A DNA stretch of 64,000 nucleotides from Anaerolineales bacterium (GTDB lineage: Bacteria; Chloroflexota; Anaerolineae; Anaerolineales; UBA11858). Both the position numbers and the translations under genes were made by a program. The notes beneath the pieces were generated by a model. It was not told where the DNA came from. It did not search any database and saw only the letters and a list, made by a program, of their open reading frames with translations. The stretch lies in the NCBI GenBank assembly GCA_028278545.1, contig JANQED010000033.1, forward strand, positions 102,344-166,343, in the 5' to 3' direction. Positions 27,288-37,325 of the stretch are shown here, piece after piece. How positions within the stretch are numbered: the stretch's first letter is position 1; the number at the start of each line of letters is the position of its first letter.

Positions 27288-30200
27288 ATGACCCCTAGTC
27301 AAGCCCCATTTTCTGTGAGATACCGGCGGGTTGCTGCAATCACGGGTTTGCTGCTGCTCACGCTGGCCTGCGGCCTGCCTGCGGCAATCCAATCCCTGGC
27401 CCCGACAGAGACGCCCACATCCCCCCCCACCCCAACGGTTACGCCTACCCCTCAGCCGCTGCCCCCGGCCCTGGTGGAGGTCGATCCGCCGCCAGGGAGC
27501 AGGCTGCCCCTGGATGGTTCGATCACGCTGTTCTTCAATCAGGCCATGGAGCGCGCCTCCGTAGAAAAGGCGGTCAGTGTGCAGTTCACAGACCTGGAGG
27601 CTGGAGATCAAATCGGGATGGTGGACTTCACCTGGCTCGATGATGCCACGCTGAAACTCTCGCCCCCTGTGCTGTGGACGCAGGCCGTGAATTACCAGGC
27701 AGAGATCACCGCTTCGGCGCGCGCCGCCAATGGCCTGGCCATGCCTGAAGCTGTCAGCATCCGCTATTCGACGCCGCCCCCACTGAAAGCCGTTCAGGTC
27801 TTGCCTGAACCCGGCCTCAGCGAGGTGGACCCCTCCTCGGCTGTGGTGGTGACGTTCAATCAGCCAGTGGTGGCGTTGGGCGCTGACCCCGATACCCTGC
27901 CGGAAGCCTTGATCATCGAGCCGTCCCCTGAGGGATATGGCGAATGGGTTAACACCAGCACGTATATCTTCTATCCTGAGACGGCCCTCTTTGGCGGCAC
28001 GACGTATACGATCCGGGTCAACCCAGAACTGAGCAGCACCAGCGGGGCCTCGCTGGCTTCTGCTTTGGAATGGAGCTTCGACACGGCTTTACCGCGCTTG
28101 GTCTCTATTGAGCCTGGCGACGGCAGTTTCTTCGTGCCCCTGGATCAATCTTTCACCGTGACCTTCAACCAGCCCATGAACACCACCAGCGTTGAAGGGC
28201 TCTTCACCCTACAAGATTCGAGGGGGGATGAAGTCCTTGGAAGTTTTGCTTGGGAGCAAGATGATACCGTGATGGAGTTTACTCCTTCTGAATTGTTATC
28301 TCGCAGTACGGTTTACACGCTGCAAGTGCCTTTTAGCGCCCGGGCGCGCGGCGGGACGCCTTTGGGGGAGGATTACAGCGCCTCGGTCCGCACCGTTTCT
28401 GAGCTGGTGGTGGTCTCCACTGATCCCCATGACGGGGAAGCGACGAACATCTACCAGGGGGTGACCCTGTATTTCAGCGGCGCTCTTTCTACGGATGATG
28501 ACCTCCTGGACTATGTGACCATCATCCCAGAAGTGAGCAACCTCTATTATTGGTTGGGGAATGGGCATAGGAGTCTCAACCTCAGCGGGAGTTTCGACCC
28601 TCAAACCGAATATCTGCTCACTGTCGAGGGAGATTTACCTGACCCCTGGGGTGGCACGCTGGGGACGAATTTCGATTACCGTTTCGAGACGTTTCCCCTG
28701 GATGCCAGCCTTAATTTCGCTCATTATTCGTCTTATCTGTTCATCACCCCGGGCGATACCGGCCTGACGGCCCAGGCCAGCAATATCAACGACGTGGATA
28801 TGGTGCTGGGCGAGGTGCCCTATCTTGACTTTGTGAGTTTCTTAGACCCGGGCGGCTACGATTTACTCAATGATTACCAGCCCAGCAACCCACAAATCTG
28901 GGATCAGGAGCTGAATCTGCCCGGAGACCGCATGTATAAGGTGCAAATTCCAGTACAGCCGGATGAGAGCGGCCTGTCTCCAGGCTTTTACCATCTCAGC
29001 CTGAACGCACCGGAGATTGATTATGCGCCTGGCCCGTTTGCGCTTGTTTCCAGCAATCTGAATCTGACCTTCAAGCTTAGCGCTACCCAAGCCTTCATCT
29101 GGGCGCTCGATCTGCGCACCAATGAGCCGGTGCCCGATGCTCCTGTGGCGGTGTATAAGAGCGACGGCACACTGCTCACCAGCGGCGTGACTGATGAGAA
29201 AGGGATTTTCCAGTCGGCGATCCCTGCGCAGGAGAATATTTATGGCACTTATTACGCTATGCTTGGACAGCCTAGTGAGGAGAATTTCGCCTTCAGCCTA
29301 GGTGACTGGAATCTGGGCATCGGTGGCTACAATTACGGGTTTTCTACTGATTTCAAGGGGCCTGAAACCGAGGCCTACGTCTACACCGACCGGCCTATTT
29401 ATCGCCCGGGGCAAACGGTCTCTTTCCGGGCTGTGGTGCGTCAGGCTTACAACGGCCGTTATACACCGGCCAATCTGCAGTCGCTGCCGGTGACGATCCT
29501 CGATCAAAACTTCACGCCCCTCTTGGAGCAGGATTTTTCACTCTCGTCTTTCGACACCGCCCACGGTCAATACACCCTGCCCGAGGACGCCCAACCCGGC
29601 ACCTACGAGATCAGCACCAAATATGGCGGCGTGTCCTTCGATGTCGCTGAGTACCGTAAACCCGAGATCAACCTGGGGGTGTCCACATCAGAGGAAGACA
29701 GCTTATCGGATCGGACGATCCAGGCAGAGGTGGAAGCGCGCTATTTCTTCGATGCCCCAGCGGGAGATCTTCTCTTGAGATGGGAATTGTTCAAAGAGCA
29801 AGGTTACTTCTACCTGCCAGGGTATCGGGTGGGGGAGGAGAGCTATGGCTGGATGTATCCCTATTGGATGGGATATTATTTTGGGTTCTATGGGGAACAT
29901 ATTGCCTCCGGGGAGGGGCGCACGGACTCGCAGGGGATTCTGTCAATCGAGCTTGAGATTCCCCCCGAGGAGAGCACCCAGAATTACACCCTCGAAGTCA
30001 CGATCACCGATGAGAGCGGCTTCCCGGTCAGCGCCCGCACGGCGTTGACTGTCCACCCGGCAGAGTACTACGTCGGCGTGAGGCCGGATACCTGGCTGGG
30101 TCAGGCGGGGAACGAGATCGCCTTTGATGTGCTGACCGTCGATTGGGACAGCGGGGCCGCTCCAAATCGTGATCTGAGGGCCATCTTTCAAAGGGTGACC

Positions 30201-33200
30201 TGGGTGCGCGAGGAGTCTGGTGACCCCTATGTGCCGCCCGAAATGGTGCCCCAATATACCGCAGTCTCCAGCGCCGATTTCCGCACCGGCTCCGACGGCC
30301 TCGCCCGGTTGGCCTTCACACCCCCCGAGGCAGGCACCTACCAGTTGGAAATCCAGAGCGATGACGGTGCTAAGACGCAGATATTGCTGTGGGTGGGCGG
30401 CCAGGGGCAGGCGGTATGGCCTAATCTGCCCAACCAGCGTCTGCGGATCAGCGCGGATAAAGACAGCTATGCACCCGGTGAAACCGCTCAAGTCTTCATC
30501 CCTAATCCCTTTGGAGCGGGGGCCCAGGCCCTGGTGACCGTGGAACGAGGACTGGTCTCGCGGCACTACCAATTCACGCTGGATGAATCCGGGTATACGC
30601 TGCCCTTACCTCTGACCGATGAGGATGCCCCGAATGTGTATGTCTCGGTCAGCCTGGTGGGGCAGGGGACTGAAGCAAATGTCGATTTCCGTCAAGGATA
30701 TCTCAATTTGCTGGTTGATCCTGCGGCGCAAGCGCTCAATGTTGAGGTGTTGGCCGTCCATGGGGGGCAGGATGTGGCCTGTGATGCGGGCGCGGATTGT
30801 CCCGAGCACCTGGAACCGCGCCAGGAGGTCACTTTTGACTTGAGAGTCAGCGATGCAAACGGGAATCCAGTACGGGGCGAATTTTCACTGGCGGTGGCCG
30901 ACCTGGCTGCCCTGGCGCTGGCGGACCCGAATTCCGTAGATATCCTGTCGGTCTATTATGGCGAGCAACCTTTGGGCGTCAACACCAGTATGGCGCTGAC
31001 CATGCACGTGCAGCGCCAGTTGTTCCTGCCCGGCGGGATGGGGGGTGGCGGAGAGGATGTCATCGCGCCTTTTGTGCGCGAAGAGTTTCCTGACACTGCT
31101 TATTGGAATGCTGAAATCGTCACCGATGCTGACGGTGAAGCTCAGGCTACCTTCACGCTGCCCGACAGCCTGACGACCTGGCATGTTGATATTCGCGGCC
31201 TGACGGCAGATACCCGCGTCGGCCAAGCGGAGACTCATGTGGTCACCAGCAAATCTTTGCTGGTGCGCCCGGTCACGCCGCGTTTCATGGTGGTTGATGA
31301 TCATCTGCGCATTTCTGCAATCGTTTACAACAACAGCGCTTCTGATTTGCGGGTCGATGCGGCATTGCAGGCGACCGGCTTCGTTTTGGATGATCCGACG
31401 GCCCAAATGCAGTCTTTCTCCCTCCCAGCAGGCGGTCGTCAACAGGTCATTTGGTGGGGCGTGGTTGAAGACTCGGATGCAGTGACGATGATCTTCTCAG
31501 CGTCCGGGGAGAATGCTCAGGGGGAGCTGCTCTATCAAGACATCACCAAGCCAGTTTGGGGTGATATCCCTGTGCTGCGCTATGTTGTTCCACAGACCTT
31601 CGGCATGGCCGGGATACTCGATGAAGGCGGCCAACGCCTGGAATTGGTCAGCCTGCCGCGCACCTATGACCCCTCATCGGGCGAGTTGGATGTGGCATTG
31701 GCTCCCTCATTGGCCGCGGCCATGACCGCTGCGCTGGACGTGCTGGAACATTATCCCTATGAGTGCACCGAGCAGACCGTCTCGCGCTTTTTGCCCAATC
31801 TGGAAGCTTATCGTGCCATTCAAAGCCTGGGATTGGATGCACCAGAAATGCAGGCGCGCCTGGAACGCACCCTCAGCGAAGGCTTGGATCGATTGGTCGC
31901 CCGCCAAAACGAAGACGGCGGCTGGGGCTGGTGGCCCGAGGACCAGAGTGATGAATATATCAGCGCTTATGTGCTCTTTGGCCTCAGCCGTGCCAAGGAC
32001 GCCGGCGCATTTGTGGATGAGGCGGTCATCCAAAACGCAGCCAATTATTTGATGACCAGCACGTCCGCGTTGTGGGCGGATTTGGACACCTGGCGGCTGG
32101 ACCGGAATGCATTTATTCAGTATGTGCTCGTTCAGGCTGGTGCTGTTGGGGTGGATCGTGTGGCTATCGATGCTCATGAGTTGTATCTGCATCGTGATCG
32201 CCTCAGCCCCTGGGGGCAGGCCACGTTGGCGATGACTCTGGAGGGGTTGAGCCCCGGTGATGACCGTGTCGATGCGCTCTTCTCCGATTTGGAATCGACG
32301 GCCATCCGCTCGGCGACCGGAACCCATTGGGAAGGGAGCGGTCTGCGTCGCAACATGGAGACGGCTGTTTTCAACAGCGCGGTGGTGCTCTATGCGTTGG
32401 CGCAGGACGACCCTGCCTCGACGACATTGCCTGAAGCAGTGCGCTACCTGATGGCCCACCGCGACGCGCGCGGGGCCTGGGCTTCGACTTATGACACCGC
32501 CTGGACTTTGATGGCCCTCACAGAGATGATGAAGGGCACCGGTGAACTGGCCGGGGATTTCAGCTTCTCCGCGGACGTCAACGGCTCGCAATTAGCCCAG
32601 GGACAGGCTGGTGGAGATACCCGTCTCAATGCTGTGAGCACTTCACTGCCAGTTGAACACCTGTTTGCGGATTATCCTAACGCCCTTACTATTCAACGTG
32701 ATGCCGGGCCAGGGCGTTTATACTACACGGCGCACTTGAATGTGCTTCGCCCGGTGGAGGATGTGGCCTCGTTGGATGCTGGGATCAGCGTAGAGCGGGT
32801 ATACTATCCTTTAGGAGCTGAGGAATCAACGGTCGATTCGGTGTCGAAAGCCGCTGCGGGTGATATGCTCGAGGTTCATTTAACTGTAACCCTTGAAAAC
32901 GAGGCTTATTACCTGGTTGTGGAGGATTACATCCCTGCTGGCGCTGAGATTTTGGATACCAACTTAAAAACCAGCCAGCAGTTCATCGAATATGACGTCA
33001 GCGACCCTTTTGGGGATGGCTGGGGCTGGTGGTACTTCAATGATCCCCAAATCTACGATGAGCATATTACCTGGGCTGTAAATTACCTCCCCGCGGGAAC
33101 TTATGAATTGACGTATATCCTGGTGCTCAACCAGCCTGGTCAGTATAGGGTCATCCCTGCGCAGGCCTGGCAGTTCTACTTCCCTGAAGTCCAGGGCAAC

Positions 33201-33233
33201 AGCGCCGGGATGCTCTTTGAGATTGTGGAATAG
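27288..33233 (+). CDS. Very large alpha-2-macroglobulin family lipoprotein with N-terminal Ig-like (Big_5/SbsA-type) repeats
   Basis: 1981 aa; lipobox LLTLACG; A2M core; thioester motif CTEQ at 31764-31775 (YECTEQTVSRF). Confidence 0.9.
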   Translation: MTPSQAPFSVRYRRVAAITGLLLLTLACGLPAAIQSLAPTETPTSPPTPTVTPTPQPLPPALVEVDPPPGSRLPLDGSITLFFNQAMERASVEKAVSVQFTDLEAGDQIGMVDFTWLDDATLKLSPPVLWTQAVNYQAEITASARAANGLAMPEAVSIRYSTPPPLKAVQVLPEPGLSEVDPSSAVVVTFNQPVVALGADPDTLPEALIIEPSPEGYGEWVNTSTYIFYPETALFGGTTYTIRVNPELSSTSGASLASALEWSFDTALPRLVSIEPGDGSFFVPLDQSFTVTFNQPMNTTSVEGLFTLQDSRGDEVLGSFAWEQDDTVMEFTPSELLSRSTVYTLQVPFSARARGGTPLGEDYSASVRTVSELVVVSTDPHDGEATNIYQGVTLYFSGALSTDDDLLDYVTIIPEVSNLYYWLGNGHRSLNLSGSFDPQTEYLLTVEGDLPDPWGGTLGTNFDYRFETFPLDASLNFAHYSSYLFITPGDTGLTAQASNINDVDMVLGEVPYLDFVSFLDPGGYDLLNDYQPSNPQIWDQELNLPGDRMYKVQIPVQPDESGLSPGFYHLSLNAPEIDYAPGPFALVSSNLNLTFKLSATQAFIWALDLRTNEPVPDAPVAVYKSDGTLLTSGVTDEKGIFQSAIPAQENIYGTYYAMLGQPSEENFAFSLGDWNLGIGGYNYGFSTDFKGPETEAYVYTDRPIYRPGQTVSFRAVVRQAYNGRYTPANLQSLPVTILDQNFTPLLEQDFSLSSFDTAHGQYTLPEDAQPGTYEISTKYGGVSFDVAEYRKPEINLGVSTSEEDSLSDRTIQAEVEARYFFDAPAGDLLLRWELFKEQGYFYLPGYRVGEESYGWMYPYWMGYYFGFYGEHIASGEGRTDSQGILSIELEIPPEESTQNYTLEVTITDESGFPVSARTALTVHPAEYYVGVRPDTWLGQAGNEIAFDVLTVDWDSGAAPNRDLRAIFQRVTWVREESGDPYVPPEMVPQYTAVSSADFRTGSDGLARLAFTPPEAGTYQLEIQSDDGAKTQILLWVGGQGQAVWPNLPNQRLRISADKDSYAPGETAQVFIPNPFGAGAQALVTVERGLVSRHYQFTLDESGYTLPLPLTDEDAPNVYVSVSLVGQGTEANVDFRQGYLNLLVDPAAQALNVEVLAVHGGQDVACDAGADCPEHLEPRQEVTFDLRVSDANGNPVRGEFSLAVADLAALALADPNSVDILSVYYGEQPLGVNTSMALTMHVQRQLFLPGGMGGGGEDVIAPFVREEFPDTAYWNAEIVTDADGEAQATFTLPDSLTTWHVDIRGLTADTRVGQAETHVVTSKSLLVRPVTPRFMVVDDHLRISAIVYNNSASDLRVDAALQATGFVLDDPTAQMQSFSLPAGGRQQVIWWGVVEDSDAVTMIFSASGENAQGELLYQDITKPVWGDIPVLRYVVPQTFGMAGILDEGGQRLELVSLPRTYDPSSGELDVALAPSLAAAMTAALDVLEHYPYECTEQTVSRFLPNLEAYRAIQSLGLDAPEMQARLERTLSEGLDRLVARQNEDGGWGWWPEDQSDEYISAYVLFGLSRAKDAGAFVDEAVIQNAANYLMTSTSALWADLDTWRLDRNAFIQYVLVQAGAVGVDRVAIDAHELYLHRDRLSPWGQATLAMTLEGLSPGDDRVDALFSDLESTAIRSATGTHWEGSGLRRNMETAVFNSAVVLYALAQDDPASTTLPEAVRYLMAHRDARGAWASTYDTAWTLMALTEMMKGTGELAGDFSFSADVNGSQLAQGQAGGDTRLNAVSTSLPVEHLFADYPNALTIQRDAGPGRLYYTAHLNVLRPVEDVASLDAGISVERVYYPLGAEESTVDSVSKAAAGDMLEVHLTVTLENEAYYLVVEDYIPAGAEILDTNLKTSQQFIEYDVSDPFGDGWGWWYFNDPQIYDEHITWAVNYLPAGTYELTYILVLNQPGQYRVIPAQAWQFYFPEVQGNSAGMLFEIVE

Positions 33234-33332
33234 CGGCGCAGATAGGGAAATCATAAACCTGGGAACGCTGCCAGGCGGGAATTGCGCCCGCCTGCGGACC
33301 TTCCTGGCTTTCTTATTGAAAAGGAGGTGAAG

Positions 33333-34274
33333 ATGAAGGAGAAATCTGTACTTTTACCATTTGCAGTGCTGCTGATTCTTGCCCTTGTGTTGACATCGTG
33401 CAGGTCAGAGCCGGAGGAGGAGCCAACTGCTACCTCTGTCCCTACTGCCACTGCACCTGTCCCTGATGTGGAGCTCACCCAGGCAGCGCAGACGATCATC
33501 GCCCGGCTAACCGAGACCGCTGTGGCGGCCTGGACGGCGACGCCTCTCCCTCCCTCGGCAACGGTTCCGCCCTCGCCCACCTCGCCACCGCCCACGCCGA
33601 TGGGAGCCACGCTCACGCCCTCCGAATCGCCCCCGCCGGCTGCGACGGGCCTCCCCACCATCACTTTGACCCCCACCTTCATCCCAGGCGATCCCAGGGG
33701 GGAGTTGGGTATGCCGGATTGGCAGGCGGATTTCTCTCTTGATTCGGATTGGTTTACCTTCGACGAGGAGAATGCCAGTATCTTGATGCGGGGCGGGAAC
33801 CTGGTGCTGACTGCCAAAAGCACGGATATCTTCGAGATTTGGAGCCTATCTTATCCCGTTCTCTCGGATTTCTATCTTGAATATTCCGTCATTACTGGTC
33901 AGGAATGTAGCAGCAAAGACCGCTACGGCATGATCATGCGCGCCCCCGACCCCGAAGAGGGCTATCTCTTTGGTGTAAGTTGCGATGGCGCGTTCCGATT
34001 ACGTTACTGGGGTGCTGAGGAGTTCACCACCCTTCAGGAGTGGATGGAAAGCGAGTTCATCAGCACAGGGCCGGGTGCATTCAACCGCCTGGGCGTCAAA
34101 GCCTTGGGGAGCAAGTTGTCTTTGTATGTCAATGGCAACTTGTTGGCAGAAGTAGAAGATGATAGGTTGGCCGAGGGTAAGTTTGGGGCTTTCATCAAAG
34201 GGGAAAGCAATCCCGGCTTCCGGGTGACGATTGTCGAAGTGCTCTATTGGGATTTAGCGGATGATGAGGGATGA
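33333..34274 (+). CDS. Lipoprotein with Thr/Pro-rich linker and C-terminal beta-sandwich (concanavalin-like) domain
   Basis: RBS AAGGAGG upstream of ATG 33333; lipobox LVLTSCRS; low-complexity PTPMGATLTPSESPPP linker. Confidence 0.7.
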   Translation: MKEKSVLLPFAVLLILALVLTSCRSEPEEEPTATSVPTATAPVPDVELTQAAQTIIARLTETAVAAWTATPLPPSATVPPSPTSPPPTPMGATLTPSESPPPAATGLPTITLTPTFIPGDPRGELGMPDWQADFSLDSDWFTFDEENASILMRGGNLVLTAKSTDIFEIWSLSYPVLSDFYLEYSVITGQECSSKDRYGMIMRAPDPEEGYLFGVSCDGAFRLRYWGAEEFTTLQEWMESEFISTGPGAFNRLGVKALGSKLSLYVNGNLLAEVEDDRLAEGKFGAFIKGESNPGFRVTIVEVLYWDLADDEG

Positions 34275-34302
34275 AGTTGCGGTTTCGGTGACTTAGGCAG
34301 GA

Positions 34303-34364
34303 GACTTCCGAAGTCTTTCAAACGCCTCTTCAACCAGTGGTGTCCTGGGAGGACTTCAGAAGTC
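34303..34364. repeat. Pair of short palindromes AGACTTC-c-GAAGTCT and GACTTC-a-GAAGTC
   Basis: Arms 34303-34309/34311-34317 and 34352-34357/34359-34364. Confidence 0.5.
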
Positions 34365-34387
34365 TGCGCATTTCATTGGAAGTACGA

Positions 34388-34840
34388 TCATTCATTGATA
34401 TAGCTGATCTTCAAGGTCAGGCTTTCGTCACCTTCGCCAACCTCGATGATGATCAGTAATTCATTCTGGGTGAGGGGTTGACCGTCGTCCCACTGTTGGG
34501 GGATGTTGAAAATGGTGGTGGTTTTGCCTTCGGCATCCGTCTTACCGGTGGCGGCAGGGTCCTTGTAATCTGTGCCGGTGGCACCCAAAAAGACTCGGAA
34601 TCTCGCCTCGGGCGTGAACCCCTGGGCTGACATGCGGATCAAGGCCCCTTTGGTGACGGCTACATTGGGGTCTGGGTCTGAGTTGGGGGAGATCAGTAAA
34701 GTGAGGTTGTTATACACTTCGGGTTCTGCGGGTGTTTGGGTCTCCGCAGTGGTGCCAATTCCGCCGGAACAGGACGTCAAAAGGATGCTCAGCAGCAGAA
34801 TACCTGGAACCAGCCATTTCGAGAGAGATATTCTTTTCAT
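34388..34840 (-). CDS. Small lipoprotein of unknown function
   Basis: Lipobox SILLTSCSGG; 150 aa. Confidence 0.65.
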   Translation of the reverse strand: MKRISLSKWLVPGILLLSILLTSCSGGIGTTAETQTPAEPEVYNNLTLLISPNSDPDPNVAVTKGALIRMSAQGFTPEARFRVFLGATGTDYKDPAATGKTDAEGKTTTIFNIPQQWDDGQPLTQNELLIIIEVGEGDESLTLKISYINE

Positions 34841-34960
34841 CTTAGGCCTCCGTAGCGTTTGGTTAACGTCCTACCGATTAATTTGCCCTTGGGTTCGATC
34901 ATAAGATTAATTGTAGCCTCCGCTTGTTAGAAAAAAGTTAATCCCAGTATAATTCATCCC

Positions 34961-36130
34961 ATGCACTTTGATTCGAGAATCAACCGCCCTACCATCACCA
35001 CGAACGATGTAGTGCGACCCACACTCATCGAGGTGGATTTGAGTCGCTTGGCCGAGAATTATCATGCCATTCGTGAGCAGATTGGCTCGGCAAAGATCAT
35101 GCCCATTTTGAAGGCCAACGCTTATGGGCATGGACTGGTGGAAGTAGCCCGTTTGGTGGAGTCGCTGGGGGCGGATTATTTGGGCGTGGCTGTCCTCGAA
35201 GAGGGCATCTTGCTCCGCGAGAAGGGCATCCAGATGCCCATTCTGGTGTTGGGAGGGATTCTGGGAAACCAGGTGCCCTACTTCTTGAAGTATGACCTGA
35301 CCATTACAGCCTCGTCCATCGAGAAACTCTGGCAGGTGGACGAGATCGCTGAACAGTTGGGTTCGAAGGCCAAAGTGCACCTCAAGATCGATACCGGCAT
35401 GGAGCGCATTGGCGTGCATTACTATAATGCCGGCGGGCTGCTGGAAGCCTCCGTGAAATGTAAGCATACGGATGTAGAGGGAATCTTCTCTCATTTTGCC
35501 AACGCCGATGCTGCTGATCTCAGTCATGCCCGGTTGCAGGTCGAGCGTTTCGAAGAGGTTTTGAGCTTTTATGAGAAGCACAGCTTACCAGCGCCCCGCC
35601 TACGACATATGGCTAACTCGGGAGCGATCTTGCAGCTTCCCGAAGCCTATTTTGACATGGTGCGGCCGGGTCTGATGCTGTATGGTGTTTACCCTTCCCC
35701 AGAGGTGGCGCGCACGGTAGCACTGCGCCCGGCTTTGAGCTGGAAGTCGCGCGTGGTTTACTTCAAGGTGATCAAACCTGGGCATCCCGTGGGCTACGGC
35801 TCGACCTGGCAGAGCGATCACATGGTTAGGGCAGTGACTGTGCCTTTAGGCTACGGTGATGGCTATTTTCGGTCGATGTCGCACAAGGCCCAGGTGCTGA
35901 TCCGCGGAAAGCGCTACCCGGTAGTGGGGCTCATCTCTATGGACCAGATTGTGGTCAATATCGAGTGGCAGAGCGCCTACAATGATGATGAGGTGGTGCT
36001 GATTGGCGAGATGGGGGATGAAGCCGTAACGGTGGAAGAACTAGCTGAATGGGCGGGTACCATCCCTTACGAGATTTTGACCAATATCAACACGCGCGTC
36101 CCAAGGGTATATATTGAGCGTCAAGCATAA
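34961..36130 (+). CDS. alr: Alanine racemase
   Basis: PLP-lysine motif ILKANAYGHGLVEVAR; HLKIDTGMERIGVHY; RPGLMLYGVYPSP. Confidence 0.93.
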   Translation: MHFDSRINRPTITTNDVVRPTLIEVDLSRLAENYHAIREQIGSAKIMPILKANAYGHGLVEVARLVESLGADYLGVAVLEEGILLREKGIQMPILVLGGILGNQVPYFLKYDLTITASSIEKLWQVDEIAEQLGSKAKVHLKIDTGMERIGVHYYNAGGLLEASVKCKHTDVEGIFSHFANADAADLSHARLQVERFEEVLSFYEKHSLPAPRLRHMANSGAILQLPEAYFDMVRPGLMLYGVYPSPEVARTVALRPALSWKSRVVYFKVIKPGHPVGYGSTWQSDHMVRAVTVPLGYGDGYFRSMSHKAQVLIRGKRYPVVGLISMDQIVVNIEWQSAYNDDEVVLIGEMGDEAVTVEELAEWAGTIPYEILTNINTRVPRVYIERQA

Positions 36131-36213
36131 AGCCTGGAACTTGGCCCCTTCCATTTTGCGCATCCCGTTTTCCTCCCCGCTTTTATGTTATACTCCGCCT
36201 CAAGAGGTTTGTA

Positions 36214-36735
36214 ATGCAAGCGCTTACTTTTTGGAAGGCGGTTACAGTGGACCAGGCTAACCTCCTCGAGCGGTTGATTGCGCTCTTAGATGAGCATGCG
36301 ATCCAGTATTGTGTTATCGGTGGTCAAGCTGTAAATGCCTATGTTGAGCCTTTGGTTAGCTTAGACTTGGATTTAGTTGTTGCCGTTGATCAAATTGAGC
36401 TCGTTGAAAACATCTTTTCTCAAACGTTTCAGGTCAGGCGCTTTCCTCACAGCATCAACGTTTCATTGAAAGGCTCTGACCTTAGGGTGCAGATACAAAC
36501 TGACCCACGCTACGCTAATTTTGTCGAGCGATGTGAGGAAAGAGAGATTTTGGGTTTGACCATGCCAGCAGCGAGCGTTGAGGATGTGCTCCAAGGAAAA
36601 GTCTGGGCAGCGCTTGACGTCGATAGACGGGTGAGTAAGCGCCAAAAAGACCTGGCCGATATCGCGCGTCTTGTGGAAGCGTATCCTGATTTGCGAGATA
36701 ACGTTCCTGATGAGATTTTGTCTCGATTGTTTTGA
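36214..36735 (+). CDS. Nucleotidyltransferase-like protein
   Basis: LIALLDEHAIQYCVIGGQAVNAYVEPLVSLDLDLVV; C-terminal KDLADIARLVEAYPDL. Confidence 0.6.
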   Translation: MQALTFWKAVTVDQANLLERLIALLDEHAIQYCVIGGQAVNAYVEPLVSLDLDLVVAVDQIELVENIFSQTFQVRRFPHSINVSLKGSDLRVQIQTDPRYANFVERCEEREILGLTMPAASVEDVLQGKVWAALDVDRRVSKRQKDLADIARLVEAYPDLRDNVPDEILSRLF

Positions 36736-36741
36736 GTGAGC

Positions 36742-37245
36742 ATGGTGCCCCAAGAGTACCGTCCCGAATTGATCCCCCGTAAAGGGGAACGGATTGCCTG
36801 GCTACTGTTGATTCTGTCGCTGGTGTACCTGGGCGTTGCGCTTTGGAGCGATCATGGGATAACCTGGCTGCCAGCGATATTTGTGGCGCTGATGTTCCTG
36901 TCTGCGGGGAGCATCACCCTGGGTAATTGGGTAGATCGCAAGACCGTATTGCGGCTGGACGCCGAGGGAGTCAGTTTCAGCAACGGGCTGCGAAATGTCT
37001 CCTTGACCTGGAAAGATATCCGGGAAGTGCGGGTGCTGGATTCTGCCTGGGGGCACAGGGTTCAGGTTCGGGGCCCAGCCACCAGCTTTGCTTTCCGGAC
37101 GTTGGGCGAAGTCTTCATGCAGGGTGAGCTCAAAGGGCGCATGGGATTCGCCGACGGCGAGTCCATCTTAAAGAAAATATTGGAAGTGAGCGGTCTTCGG
37201 GAGATTGAAGCTACAGAGAAAGTTCGCTATTATGCCCATTCGTAG
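36742..37245 (+). CDS. Membrane-associated hypothetical protein with PH-like C-terminal domain
   Basis: Two hydrophobic segments then LRLDAEGVSFSNGLRNVSLTWKDIREVRVLD. Confidence 0.55.
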   Translation: MVPQEYRPELIPRKGERIAWLLLILSLVYLGVALWSDHGITWLPAIFVALMFLSAGSITLGNWVDRKTVLRLDAEGVSFSNGLRNVSLTWKDIREVRVLDSAWGHRVQVRGPATSFAFRTLGEVFMQGELKGRMGFADGESILKKILEVSGLREIEATEKVRYYAHS

Positions 37246-37285
37246 GAGCGGAGCGGCTTGAGCGACAGCTACCCGGTCCTACGTG

Positions 37286-37309
37286 CGCCCTCCAATCCGA
37301 GGGCGTTTT
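37286..37309 (+). terminator. Intrinsic terminator just upstream of tyrS
   Basis: CGCCCTC / GAGGGCG, 6-nt loop, followed by TTTT. Confidence 0.7.
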
Positions 37310-37325
37310 CTTTGCGGAGGTTGAT

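Noticed and set aside
31707-32591. 294-aa minus-strand ORF inside the A2M gene
   Set aside because: Antisense to conserved A2M coding sequence with the thioester motif.
37246-37325. T-box riboswitch upstream of tyrS
   Set aside because: Only about 80 nt, no T-box consensus or specifier stem; the hairpin is best read as a terminator of the upstream gene.
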